50,619 nt of DNA. Origin: Actinomyces sp. oral taxon 448 str. F0400 (GTDB taxonomy: Bacteria > Actinomycetota > Actinomycetes > Actinomycetales > Actinomycetaceae). How positions within the stretch are numbered: position 1 is the stretch's first letter; every line of letters begins with the position of its first letter. The position numbers and the translations under genes were made by a program. The stretch covers positions 1,450,945 through 1,501,563 of the forward strand of contig NZ_GL985606.1 in the NCBI RefSeq assembly GCF_000220835.1, written 5' to 3'. Shown here piece by piece: positions 8,920-17,084 of this stretch. A model generated the notes under the pieces. That model was not told the DNA's origin. It made no database searches and saw only the letters and a program-made list of their open reading frames with translations.

Positions 8920-9762
8920 GGTCGGTGCGATGTACTGGCTCAGCCCCACCACGCTCAGCGGCACCCGGGCGGTGCCCGCGGCGAACAGCAGCAGGGGCAC
9001 GGCGGTGACGGGACCGGCGACCACGAGGAGGACTGCCAGTCCCGGTGAGGCGCTGGGCCCTTGAAGAGCCCCCGCGCCCGCGGCCTGCAGCCGTCCCAGG
9101 TAGCCCAGGGCGACGGGCGTCACCACCAGGGTCTCGGTCGTCAGACCCGTGAGCGCGTCCACCCGTCCGCCCAGGTGCTTCTTGACCAGCCCGTAGAAGC
9201 CGAAGGTCAGCGCCAGCCCGAGCGATATCCACGGCAGCGAGCCCTGCACCACCACCAGGACCGTCACGGCGGCAGCCGCGAGAACGATGGCCGCGCCCTG
9301 GGCCCGGCGCAGTCGCTCGCCCAGGAAGACCGCCGCGAGGGCCACCGTCACGAGCGGGTTGATGAAGTACCCGAGAGCCGCGTCCGCGGTGCGCCCCGTG
9401 TTGACGCCGTAGACGTAGATGAGCCAGTTGGCGCTCACCAGCACGCCCGACACAGCGAGCCGGCCGATCAGGGCCGGGGTCGTCACCACGGTGCGCAGCT
9501 CGCCCCACCCTCGTCGCGCGGTCATCAGGAGGGCGCAGGTCACCAGTGTCCACACGATGCGGTGGCCGATGACCTCCACCGCCCCGGCGGCCGACAGCAG
9601 GTGGAAGTACAGGGGGAAGACTCCCCACAGCAGGTAGCAGCCCAGTACCATGACCATGCCGGATCCCGTGCCGAGGCCGGAGGTCGGCGCCGTCCTCCTG
9701 CGGGGCGCCGGCTCCTCCTCGCCGGGCACGGAGGAGCGGTGCGGCGGCAGCAGGGGGGTCAT
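8764..9762 (-). CDS. rarD: RarD-type EamA-family permease
   Basis: 332-residue drug/metabolite-superfamily transporter with about ten membrane helices after a ~35-residue cytoplasmic tail. Family landmarks include GCYLLWGVFPLYF, HRIVWT, NWLIYVYGVN, ALGYFINPL and LSQYIAPTLQFLLA. RarD proteins were named from a chloramphenicol-sensitivity phenotype, but their true substrate is not established. An AGGAAC ribosome-binding site precedes the ATG. The gene converges on, and its 3' end overlaps, the slipin gene by 156 bp. The gene symbol is by family resemblance. Confidence 0.85.
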   Translation of the reverse strand: MTPLLPPHRSSVPGEEEPAPRRRTAPTSGLGTGSGMVMVLGCYLLWGVFPLYFHLLSAAGAVEVIGHRIVWTLVTCALLMTARRGWGELRTVVTTPALIGRLAVSGVLVSANWLIYVYGVNTGRTADAALGYFINPLVTVALAAVFLGERLRRAQGAAIVLAAAAVTVLVVVQGSLPWISLGLALTFGFYGLVKKHLGGRVDALTGLTTETLVVTPVALGYLGRLQAAGAGALQGPSASPGLAVLLVVAGPVTAVPLLLFAAGTARVPLSVVGLSQYIAPTLQFLLAWAIFAEEISTARWIAMILVWAAVVVFIADVLHQLALRPRLSGRGA

Positions 9763-9939
9763 GCGCGGGCTCGTTCCTATCGGGCGGGTGCGCCAATGCT
9801 AGCCCCGGCCCCTCGCCGTGCGCACGGGTGCCCGCGTCGGGCGCGCCGTAGCGCGGAGCGGGGCATTCTGTGACAGTGTGCTGTCCGCCCGTCGCCGGCC
9901 CGCCCGGCCCGGGCCGTTCTGAGCGAGTGAGGAGGATCC

Positions 9940-10404
9940 ATGGCCGACACCGCCCGCGCCCGCAAGGTCGCCGACCGCATCCACGAGACCGTCGCCCGCC
10001 TTCTGCAGGGGCGCATCAAGGACCCGCGTCTGGGTTTCGTCACCATCACCGACGTCCGCGTCACCGGCGACCTGCAGCAGGCGACGGTCTTCTACACGGT
10101 CTACGGCACCGAGGAGGAGCGCCGCGACTCCGCCGCCGCCCTGGATTCGGCCAAGGGGCTCATCCGCTCCGCAGTCGGCAGGGCGCTCGGCATCCGCCTG
10201 ACCCCGTCGCTGACCTTCCGGCTCGACGCCCTGCCCACCCAGGCCCGGACCTTCGAGGACGCCCTGGCTCGGGCGCGCGCCAGGGACGAGGAGATCTCCC
10301 GCGCTCATGCCGGCGCCCCTTACGCGGGTGAGGCCGACCCCTACCGGCACGACGAGCCCGACGACGCCGGCGAGGGCGCGGACGCCGACGGGCGGGTCGA
10401 ATGA
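9940..10404 (+). CDS. rbfA: 30S ribosome-binding factor A
   Basis: 154-residue type II KH-domain protein that binds the 5' region of 16S rRNA late in 30S maturation. The conserved N-terminal [43 protein letters not shown] and the C-terminal PSLTFRLD are present. An Asp/Glu/Ala-rich tail of about 40 residues extends past the domain. The ribosome-binding site GTGAGGAGG (9926-9934) supports the ATG at 9940. The stop overlaps the truB ATG (ATGA, 10401-10404). It is normally co-transcribed with infB, but here it must have its own promoter because an accessory block separates the two genes. Confidence 0.96.
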   Translation: MADTARARKVADRIHETVARLLQGRIKDPRLGFVTITDVRVTGDLQQATVFYTVYGTEEERRDSAAALDSAKGLIRSAVGRALGIRLTPSLTFRLDALPTQARTFEDALARARARDEEISRAHAGAPYAGEADPYRHDEPDDAGEGADADGRVE

Positions 10405-11462
10405 GGGCGGGGCTCCCCGACGCGGTGCGCGGCGCCGCGACGGCGCGCGACGGCGTCGTCCTAGTCGACAAGCCGGCGGGGCCCACCAGCCACGACGTCG
10501 TCGCCCTCACTCGGCGCCTGGCCGCGACCCGCAGGGTCGGCCACGCCGGCACCCTGGACCCCGCCGCCACCGGCCTGCTCGTCCTGGGGGTCGGCCGGGC
10601 CACGCGCCTGCTGACCTATCTCGTCGGCGCGGACAAGACCTACGAGGCGACCGTGCGTCTGGGGCAGGACACGCTCACCGAGGACGCCGAGGGCGAGGTC
10701 ACCGCTTCCCGGGGATGCCCGGACCCCGAAGCCTGGCCCGGCGGGCACGGCGCTTTCGCCGCGCGCCTGGAGGAGGCGATGGGCTCTCTCACCGGGAGGA
10801 TCGCGCAGGTGCCCAGCGCCGTGTCCGCCATTAGAGTCGACGGCGTGCGGTCCTATGCGCGCGTGCGCGGGGGCGAGGACGTCGTCCTCCCCGCCCGCAG
10901 CGTCACCGTCCACCGCCTGACGCGGCTGGGCGCGCCGGTGGCCGCTCGCGCCGCTGACGGCACCGCGGTCGTGGACCTGCGTCTGCGGGTGTCGTGCTCG
11001 TCGGGCACCTACGTGCGCGCACTGGCTCGAGACCTCGGCGCCGCCCTCGCCACCGGGGCCCACCTGACGGCGCTGCGCCGTACGCGCGTGGGCCCCTTCA
11101 CCATCGACGAGGCCTGCGGGCCGCGGGACATGGTCTCGCAGGTGACGGCGGACGCCGCCGGGCCCGAGCCCGAGGGCCTGAGCACGTTGTCGCCCTCGAC
11201 GGTGGTCCGGCGCGTCCTGCCCGCGGTCGAGCTCGATCGGGACCAGTCCGCCGCCGTCCGCTACGGGCGGAGTCTGCCGGAGGACGTGCTCGACCGGGCC
11301 GTCATGACCCCCGGGGAGCCGATGGGCGCCGTCGCGGCCGGGGAGGGGGCCGGCCCGCACCCCGATGCGGTCGCCGGGTTCGCACCCGATGGGGGCGTCG
11401 TGGCACTGTTGACCCGCAAGGGCGGGCGGGCACGCCCCGTCCTGGTGCTCTCGCCCGCCTGA
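10401..11462 (+). CDS. truB: tRNA pseudouridine(55) synthase TruB
   Basis: 353-residue enzyme that converts U55 in the T-loop of tRNAs to pseudouridine. The catalytic loop [14 protein letters not shown] is present with D53 as the nucleophile. [10 protein letters not shown], the [17 protein letters not shown] segment and [16 protein letters not shown] follow in the standard order, with an actinobacterial C-terminal extension. It is translationally coupled to rbfA by an ATGA overlap. A 147-bp gap separates it from ribF. Confidence 0.96.
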   Translation: MRAGLPDAVRGAATARDGVVLVDKPAGPTSHDVVALTRRLAATRRVGHAGTLDPAATGLLVLGVGRATRLLTYLVGADKTYEATVRLGQDTLTEDAEGEVTASRGCPDPEAWPGGHGAFAARLEEAMGSLTGRIAQVPSAVSAIRVDGVRSYARVRGGEDVVLPARSVTVHRLTRLGAPVAARAADGTAVVDLRLRVSCSSGTYVRALARDLGAALATGAHLTALRRTRVGPFTIDEACGPRDMVSQVTADAAGPEPEGLSTLSPSTVVRRVLPAVELDRDQSAAVRYGRSLPEDVLDRAVMTPGEPMGAVAAGEGAGPHPDAVAGFAPDGGVVALLTRKGGRARPVLVLSPA

Positions 11463-11515
11463 GGGGCGCGGCGGGCGGATCGAGGACGGCGGAGAACCGA
11501 CCGCGGGGAGACGCG

Positions 11516-11590
11516 ATGAGCCGGATCGGCCGGCTCGTTGACCGGTCCGGGGCGGCCGCAGCGACGGTCGCCGGGCCCGCGCCCGGGTGA
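11516..11590 (+). CDS. Possible 24-codon short ORF upstream of ribF
   Basis: ATG at 11516 follows a GGGGAG stretch and reads 24 codons (MSRIGRLVDRSGAAAATVAG...) to a TGA at 11588-11590, just before the ribF ribosome-binding site. It could be a leader peptide that couples translation into ribF. It has no recognisable family, and in GC-rich DNA such short frames are common by chance. Confidence 0.2.
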   Translation: MSRIGRLVDRSGAAAATVAGPAPG

Positions 11591-11609
11591 GGAAGGCAGG
11601 AGGACGACC

Positions 11610-12665
11610 GTGCAGGTGTGGTACGGATCCGAGCAGGTGCCCGCGAGACTGACGGATCCGCGGGACGCCGGGACGGTCGTCACCGTCGGCATCTTCGACG
11701 GAGTGCACCGCGGCCATCAGGCCATCCTGGCCCGCGTCGTCGAGCGGGCCAGGCGGATGGCCCGCCCCGGCGGTGAACGTCCGATGGCGGTGGCGGTCAC
11801 CTTCGACCCGCATCCGGTACTGGTCCACCGCCCTGAGGCGCACATGCCCATGGTTGCCTCGCTGGCCGACCGCCTCGAGGCTCTGGCCGCCACCGGTCTG
11901 GACGCGGTCCTCGTCGTCCACTACACCCTCGACTTCGCCGACCAGGGGCCCGAGGAGTTCGTGCGCACCTGGCTCGAGGGGCTGCTCGCGGCGCGAGCAG
12001 TCGTCGTGGGGGAGGACGTGCGCTTCGGACGCGGCAACAGCGGCGATGCCGCACTGCTGGAGCGCATCGGCCGCGCCGACGGCCTCGCAGTGGAGATCGT
12101 CGATGACGTGCGCTCGCCGTCGGGTCGCCGCTGGTCATCGACCTGGGTGCGCGAGCTCCTCCAGGCCGGTGATATGCAGGGCGCTGCCGAGGTCCTCGGC
12201 CACGTCCACCGCCTGCGCGGCACGGTCGTCCACGGGCGGCGTCGCGGCCGCGAACTGGGGTTCCCCACCGCCAACCTGGACGCGGCCAGCGCGGGCGTGG
12301 TCCCGCCCGACGGCGTCTATGCGGGGTGGCTCGTGCGCTCGCCGGGCGCCGCCGCCCTGTCCGGGGCCGCGGGCCGGTCGCCGCGCGAGGAGAGGCTGCC
12401 CGCGGCGATCTCCATCGGCACCAACCCCACCTTCGACGATGTGCCCCAGCGCACCGTCGAGGCGCACGTGCTCGGACGGGCCGACCTCGATCTGTACGGC
12501 GAGGTCGTGGCCATCGAGCTCGTCGACCTGCTGCGGCCCATGCTCGCCTTCGACGGTCTTCAGCCGCTGCTGGATCAGATGCGTGCTGACGTCGTTGAAA
12601 CCGCTCGCGTCCTGGGGGTGGGGGCGCCCAGGTCGATCCGACCCGAGGACGTTACGGCCGGCTGA
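11610..12665 (+). CDS. ribF: Bifunctional riboflavin kinase / FMN adenylyltransferase
   Basis: 351-residue enzyme making FMN and then FAD from riboflavin. The N-terminal nucleotidyltransferase half shows GIFDGVHRGHQAIL and VTFDPHP. The C-terminal flavokinase half shows GTVVHGRRRGRELGFPTANL, GVYAGWL and SIGTNPTFDD. I chose the GTG at 11610 because AGGAGGA (11598-11604) lies at ideal spacing and the protein then begins VQVWYGS, as in relatives; an in-frame ATG at 11538 has no such site. No FMN riboswitch is recognisable in the 147-bp leader. The gene sits in its standard place between truB and rpsO. Confidence 0.95.
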   Translation: MQVWYGSEQVPARLTDPRDAGTVVTVGIFDGVHRGHQAILARVVERARRMARPGGERPMAVAVTFDPHPVLVHRPEAHMPMVASLADRLEALAATGLDAVLVVHYTLDFADQGPEEFVRTWLEGLLAARAVVVGEDVRFGRGNSGDAALLERIGRADGLAVEIVDDVRSPSGRRWSSTWVRELLQAGDMQGAAEVLGHVHRLRGTVVHGRRRGRELGFPTANLDAASAGVVPPDGVYAGWLVRSPGAAALSGAAGRSPREERLPAAISIGTNPTFDDVPQRTVEAHVLGRADLDLYGEVVAIELVDLLRPMLAFDGLQPLLDQMRADVVETARVLGVGAPRSIRPEDVTAG

Positions 12666-12718
12666 GGAGGGGGCGCCGGGCGGGCCCCGCCGGGCCCGAT
12701 CTCACCCCTCGCCCGGTC

Positions 12719-13400
12719 TCACCCTTCCTTGGAGTGGGCGGCGAAGAACTCCCACATGAGTTTGGGGGCGTTGATCTGTGACGTCGTGGCACCCGCGCCC
12801 TGGTCGACGGTGGTGCCCGGCCAGGCGTGCCCGCCGTCCTCCATCGTGTAGGCCACGACCTCCGCGCCCTGATCGCAGCTGCTGTGGGTGGTGCGTTCGA
12901 CGCTCTGGTCGACCTGATCGATCACCGTCTCCTCGCACTGGTCGAGGTCGGCCCAGGCCTGGACGGCGGTGGGGACGTCGTAGCCCCACCGCGGATCGTC
13001 ATCGCCCCAGTAGGGGGGGCGACGGTGTCGTCCTCTCCGTAGAAGGTCACCACCGACACACCCTGGGCGGAGGCGCAGGTCTTCTCGTCATCGACGACGG
13101 AAGGGGCGTCGGCGCTGGCCCGGTCGGCGCGCAGGCCCGCCACCGGGGCGATGACGGTGACGAGGTCCGGACGGGCGCAGGCCAGGGCCGAGGCCATGCG
13201 GTCGCCGCCGAAAAACCCGGTGACGTAGACGTGCTGCGGGTCGGCGACGATGAAGCCGGTTTCGTCAGCGTCGGCGACGGCGTCCAGCCCGGAGACTGCA
13301 GCCTGGGAGGGGCCGTTCGAGCCCGAGTCGTGCAGGTCCAGCACCAGAGGCAGCGGTGCAAGGGGGTCGGCATGGGGGAGGGGGCCGCCGCGCCCGGGCG
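12719..13400 (-). pseudogene. Decayed PHB-depolymerase/LpqC-type esterase
   Basis: Remnant of a secreted alpha/beta-hydrolase. The frame LPLVLDLHDSGSNG...DETGFIVADPQHVYVTG keeps family motifs but lacks the segment normally found between the VADP-like and HVYVTG-like elements, an in-frame deletion. The nucleophile elbow reads GFFGGDRMAS, so the catalytic serine of GxSxGG is missing. The coding frame then changes at a run of seven G (13013-13019): DDTVAPP is in one frame, while YWGDDDPRWGYDVPTAVQAW continues in another and runs through EDGGHAWPG, the catalytic-histidine region, to the stop at 12719. Three independent lesions make this a dead gene. It lies between ribF and rpsO. Confidence 0.8.
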
Positions 13401-13412
13401 CGGCGGCGTGCG

Positions 13413-13493
13413 CTAGAGCATCGCCGTGGCCACGAGCAGTGAGACGACGATGACGAGGATGAGACCGCTGATGAGTACAAGCCGACGGGGCAT
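13413..13493 (-). CDS. 26-residue single-membrane-segment ORF (possible former signal peptide)
   Basis: On the minus strand GAAGGGAG precedes an ATG at 13493 that reads [20 protein letters not shown] and a few more residues to a TAG at 13413. It has a positive N-terminus followed by about 20 hydrophobic residues. Either it is the signal peptide/anchor of the adjacent decayed esterase, cut off by a stop and a frame change, or it is an independent small membrane protein. The good ribosome-binding site shows only that translation could start here. Confidence 0.45.
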   Translation of the reverse strand: MPRRLVLISGLILVIVVSLLVATAML

Positions 13494-13848
13494 GGAGCTC
13501 TCCCTTCATCGCCGGGCCCGGCGGCCGCGGCGCGCAGGTGGACGGACGGGTGCTGTTCCGTCGCAGGTCGATCGCGCGGCGGTGCGCGGCGCCGCTTTGG
13601 AGACGATCCGAAGTATAGGGTTCCCATGGGGCCTTACAGGAGTTGTGGACGGTCGGGGAGATCGCGGGGAGCACAGGGTTGTGGAGTCCACGGGGCGGGC
13701 GATCGCCCGTGTGCCCGAGTCCACGGGTCGGACGACCGGGCGCGGGCCGGTGGCCTGGTATGGTTGCCGCGCCGTCGATCGGCCACGGATGTGTCATGCC
13801 CGGGAGAACCAGCCCCGGCGCTCCGTGCAACGAGACCAGGGAGCCGCA
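13494..13848 (+). promoter_or_regulatory. Leader/promoter region of rpsO
   Basis: 355 bp without a convincing gene. It contains a perfect 14-bp palindrome CGGGCGATCGCCCG (13696-13709) flanked by two direct copies of GAGTCCACGGG (13684-13694 and 13717-13727). A -10-like TATGGT (13759-13764) lies about 85 nt before the rpsO start, with no good -35 box. AGGGA (13838-13842) is the likely rpsO ribosome-binding site. RpsO often represses its own translation through leader structure, so the leader may fold, but I cannot show that here. Confidence 0.45.
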
Positions 13849-14118
13849 GTGTCGATTTCCGCCAAGCGCAAGCAGGAGCTCATCGCCGAGTACGCCACCC
13901 ATGAGGGCGACACGGGCTCCCCCGAGGTGCAGGTCGCCGTTCTGTCCGAGCGCATCTCCAACCTCACCGAGCACTTCAAGACCCACACGCACGACCACCA
14001 CTCGCGGCGCGGCCTCTATCTGCTCATCGGCAAGCGTCGTCGCCTCCTCGACTACCTCGTGAAGGAGGACATCGAGCGCTACCGCTCACTGATCGCCCGC
14101 CTCGGCATCCGCCGTTGA
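13849..14118 (+). CDS. rpsO: Ribosomal protein uS15
   Basis: 89-residue primary 16S rRNA-binding protein of the 30S platform. It contains the family signature region [35 protein letters not shown] and the C-terminal [27 protein letters not shown]. The GTG at 13849 gives the family length and start ([12 protein letters not shown]); longer in-frame starts upstream have no support. It is followed by a strong terminator instead of running directly into pnp. Confidence 0.97.
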   Translation: MSISAKRKQELIAEYATHEGDTGSPEVQVAVLSERISNLTEHFKTHTHDHHSRRGLYLLIGKRRRLLDYLVKEDIERYRSLIARLGIRR

Positions 14119-14132
14119 CCGCGCCCTCGGCG

Positions 14133-14168
14133 CCCGGCCCCGTCACCCGCAGTGGTGACGGGGCCGGG
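14133..14168 (+). terminator. Strong hairpin terminator after rpsO
   Basis: Perfect 15-bp stem: CCCGGCCCCGTCACC (14133-14147), 6-nt loop CGCAGT, and the exact complement GGTGACGGGGCCGGG (14154-14168), 14 nt after the rpsO stop. There is no strong U-tract, as is common in high-GC actinobacteria. It would insulate rpsO from the glucosidase gene. Confidence 0.85.
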
Positions 14169-14218
14169 TCGTTCGGAGGGCGACGCGGGCGGGGACGGGA
14201 CATGACAATCGAGCGGGT

Positions 14219-14243
14219 GGTTGAACAACCGTTGTCGACAACG
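14219..14243 (+). promoter_or_regulatory. LacI-family-like operator upstream of the GH3 gene
   Basis: Two adjoining palindromes: GGTTGAACAACC (14219-14230) and CGTTGTCGACAACG (14230-14243). The second is a perfect 14-bp dyad with central CG, typical of LacI-family sugar-regulator sites. They lie immediately before the ribosome-binding site GGAGGA (14252-14257) of the glucosidase. No LacI regulator gene is in the window, so the repressor must be encoded elsewhere. Confidence 0.6.
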
Positions 14244-14264
14244 ATGCCGCCCGGAGGAGCACCG

Positions 14265-16568
14265 ATGGCCCAGTCCGATACCTACCTCGACCCCGCCGCA
14301 CCGATCGACGACCGCGTCAACGATCTTCTCGCGCGTCTGAGTGTGCAGGAGAAGGCCGGCCAGCTCACCCAGTACTTTTACCTGCGCTCCATGCACCCCG
14401 CAAGCGACGGCGCCGACCCGGCCGATCTCCCGACCGAGCACCGGAGACCTCCCTCCCAGCCTGCGATGGTCGAGGCCGAGATCCGCGCCGGGCGGGCCGG
14501 CTCCGTGCTCTTCGTGCGCGACCCCGCCACGCGCAACGAGCTCCAGCGCCTGGCCGTTGAGCACGGCCCCCACCGCATCCCGCTCATCTTCGGCTACGAC
14601 GTGATTCACGGGCTGCGCACCATCATGCCCGTGCCCATCGCCATGGCCGCCTCATGGGACCCCGCGGTCCTCGAGGCCGCGCAGGCCTCCGCCGCCGAGC
14701 AGGCCCGCGCCGTGGGCATTTCGTGGACCTTCGCCCCCATGGTCGATATCGCCCGCGACCCCCGCTGGGGTCGCATCGTCGAGGGCGCCGGCGAGGACCC
14801 GTACCTGGGCGCGGCCTGCGCCGCCGCTCAGGTACGCGGCTTCCAGGGCGGGCCCGACATCGGCCGTGAGGGTCGCGTTCTCGCCGGCCCCAAGCACTTC
14901 GCGGGCTACGGCGCCGCCCGCGGTGGCCGGGACTACGAGGACAGCGAGATCTCCGACAACGAACTGTGGAATGTCTACCTGCCGCCCTTCAAGGCGGCCG
15001 TCGACGCTGGGGCCGGCAACGTCATGAGCGCTTATATGGACCTGTGCGGCGTGCCCGCCTGCGGCAATCGGTGGCTGCTGACCGATGTCCTGCGCGGAAC
15101 CTTCGGTTTCGAGGGCTTCGTCGTCTCGGACGCCGATGCTGTCCAGTCCCTGACCACCCAGCACTTCGCCGAGGATCTGACCGACGCCGGAGCGCGCGCT
15201 CTGATGGCCGGCCTGGACATGGAGATGGGCAGGGACGACGCCGCCTACAAGCGGCTGCCCGAGGCCCTGGGAGCCGGCTTGATCACCGTCGAGGCCCTGG
15301 ATACCGCCGTGCGCCGCGTCCTGCGGGCCAAGTTCGCCATGGGCCTGTTCGAGAACCCCTACGTCGACGTCGAGGCCGCACCCGCCGTCCTGGCCGATCC
15401 CGCCCACCGCCGCGTCGCTCGCACGGCGGCCGAGAGCACTCTCGTCCTGCTCAAGAACCGGCCGGGCCCGGACGGCTCGCGCGTCCTGCCCCTGGGCGCC
15501 CGCGGGTCCATCGCCGTCGTCGGCCAGCTCGCCGACTCCCCGCGCGACACCCTGGGGCCCTGGGTCTTCGACTACGACCCGGCGGAGGTGACGACGATCC
15601 TGGCCGGCATCCGCGAGCGGGCCGGCTCCGACGTCCGCGTCGACTACGCCGTGGGCGAGTGGGCCCCGCCACGCCGCTTCCCGTCCATGTTCGACGAGCA
15701 GGAGCCCGCCGGGAGCCTGCCCGTCAGACCCGACGACTTCGACGACGAGGCCGCCATCGACGAGGCCGTGCGCCTCGCCTCCGGCGCCGGGGTCGCCGTC
15801 GTCGTCGTCGGCCAGGCTCAGAACTGCATCGGGGAGAAGGCCTCCGTCTCCACCCTGGAACTGCCCGGGCATCAGCTCGATCTGCTCACGGCGGTGGCCG
15901 CCACCGGTACGCCGACCGTCGCCCTGGTCATGTCCGGCCGCCCCCTCGACATGCGCTGGGCCGATGAGAACCTTCCCGCCATCATGCAGGTGTGGTACCC
16001 CGGCACGTGCGGCGGACGGGCGGTCGCCGCCGCTCTGTTCGGCGACGTCGACCCCGCCGGACGTCTGCCCTTCACCTGGCCGCGCACGGTCGGCCAGGTG
16101 CCGATGATCTATTCCCATGACCGTACCTTTCAGCCGGAAGGGGCGGGCGAGCGCTACTGGGATGAGGAGTCCACTCCGCTCTACCCCTTCGGGCACGGCG
16201 GTTCCTACACGAGCTTCGAGTACTCCCGGCCGCGCGTGAGCGCGCAGACGATCGCGGTGGGCGAGGCGGTGAGCGTCGACGTGGATGTCACGAATACCGG
16301 GGCGCGCGACGGAGAGGAGGTCGTCCAGCTCTACATCCACCAGAGGCACGGCCGCTCGAGTCGCCCCGTCCGGGAGCTCAAGGGCTTCAGACGCGTCGCC
16401 GTGCCCGCCGGGCGGACGATCACCGTCGAGTTCGGACTCGGCCCCGACGAGCTGAGCTACTGGTCGGCCGCCTCGCGCACCCATGTCCAGGACTCGAGCA
16501 CCACCGTCGACGTCTACGTGGGAGGGTCGTCGCTGGCCGAAGCGACGACCTCCTTCGAGGTGCGCTGA
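14265..16568 (+). CDS. Glycoside hydrolase family 3 beta-glucosidase
   Basis: 767 residues, probably cytoplasmic because no signal peptide is visible. It hydrolyses beta-glucosides or related beta-linked oligosaccharides. The GH3 N-terminal barrel shows GYDVIHG, DPRWGRIVEGAGEDPYL and KHFAGYGA. The nucleophile is D289 in GFVVSDADAV. The (alpha/beta)6 C-terminal domain follows, with a fibronectin-III-like domain at the end (VTNTGARDGEEVVQLYI). I chose the ATG at 14265 because GGAGGA sits 7 nt upstream; an ATG at 14202 would translate through the operator palindromes. It interrupts the usual rpsO-pnp adjacency. Confidence 0.92.
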   Translation: MAQSDTYLDPAAPIDDRVNDLLARLSVQEKAGQLTQYFYLRSMHPASDGADPADLPTEHRRPPSQPAMVEAEIRAGRAGSVLFVRDPATRNELQRLAVEHGPHRIPLIFGYDVIHGLRTIMPVPIAMAASWDPAVLEAAQASAAEQARAVGISWTFAPMVDIARDPRWGRIVEGAGEDPYLGAACAAAQVRGFQGGPDIGREGRVLAGPKHFAGYGAARGGRDYEDSEISDNELWNVYLPPFKAAVDAGAGNVMSAYMDLCGVPACGNRWLLTDVLRGTFGFEGFVVSDADAVQSLTTQHFAEDLTDAGARALMAGLDMEMGRDDAAYKRLPEALGAGLITVEALDTAVRRVLRAKFAMGLFENPYVDVEAAPAVLADPAHRRVARTAAESTLVLLKNRPGPDGSRVLPLGARGSIAVVGQLADSPRDTLGPWVFDYDPAEVTTILAGIRERAGSDVRVDYAVGEWAPPRRFPSMFDEQEPAGSLPVRPDDFDDEAAIDEAVRLASGAGVAVVVVGQAQNCIGEKASVSTLELPGHQLDLLTAVAATGTPTVALVMSGRPLDMRWADENLPAIMQVWYPGTCGGRAVAAALFGDVDPAGRLPFTWPRTVGQVPMIYSHDRTFQPEGAGERYWDEESTPLYPFGHGGSYTSFEYSRPRVSAQTIAVGEAVSVDVDVTNTGARDGEEVVQLYIHQRHGRSSRPVRELKGFRRVAVPAGRTITVEFGLGPDELSYWSAASRTHVQDSSTTVDVYVGGSSLAEATTSFEVR

Positions 16569-17084
16569 CGCGGATGCGTCGTCGCCCGCCGCGCTCGCGG
16601 CCGGGCGAGTACGGCGGGTCCGCGGGATCGACGCGAGGCGACGGGGACCGCCGTCCGGTGGGCCGGGAGCCTCGGGCGGCGGGATCTCGTCGCGGTTCCC
16701 GCCGTAATGGCGCGCCGGGCCCCGACGGGCCGAGGGCTCCTCCGCACCCGTCCACGAGAACGGCGCGTCCCATCTCACGCCGCCGCCGCCGTGGGCTACC
16801 GCCCATGGCGCCGCCCCCACGGTAGGATCACCGTGCTCGCCCGTGTGCGTGCCCGTGACTGGCGGGTCGGACGTATGCGGCGGGGCGGTGCCGGTGTGGC
16901 GCCGCCCGTCCGGCGCGGGCCCGGGCCCGGGAAGAAGCCCCGGCCCCGGACGGCAGGAGCCGTCGGTTTTCGGTGGTGGCCTCCGGACCAGCGCGCGTCA
17001 GTCGTCGCGCCGGCTGCTCCGTGGGCCTCGATCGAAGGCCACGCTCCGGCCCCAGAGGAAACCTGAGAAAGAGACGCATCGCAG
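16569..17084 (+). promoter_or_regulatory. pnp upstream region and leader
   Basis: 516 bp with no convincing gene. A TAGGAT -10-like box (16823-16828) sits inside a perfect inverted repeat with arms CACGGT (16818-16823) and ACCGTG (16830-16835), a plausible promoter/operator. That would leave a ~250-nt 5' leader containing the self-complementary GGGCCCGGGCCC stretch near 16917-16931. pnp leaders in other bacteria are autoregulated through structure and RNase III cleavage; whether this one is cannot be told from sequence. A weak GAGAAAGAG ribosome-binding site (17067-17075) precedes the start. Confidence 0.4.

Noticed and set aside
11463-11609. Possible FMN riboswitch upstream of ribF
   Set aside because: The 147-bp spacer shows none of the conserved FMN-element blocks that I could recognise.
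13013-13019. Phase-variable G7 tract switching the esterase on and off
   Set aside because: Restoring the frame would still leave the nucleophile serine missing and an internal deletion, so switching would not give an active enzyme.
16707-17066. Plus-strand 119-codon open frame between the glucosidase and pnp
   Set aside because: It has no ribosome-binding site, Arg/Pro/Ala-biased content and no family resemblance; the region is better read as the pnp promoter and leader.
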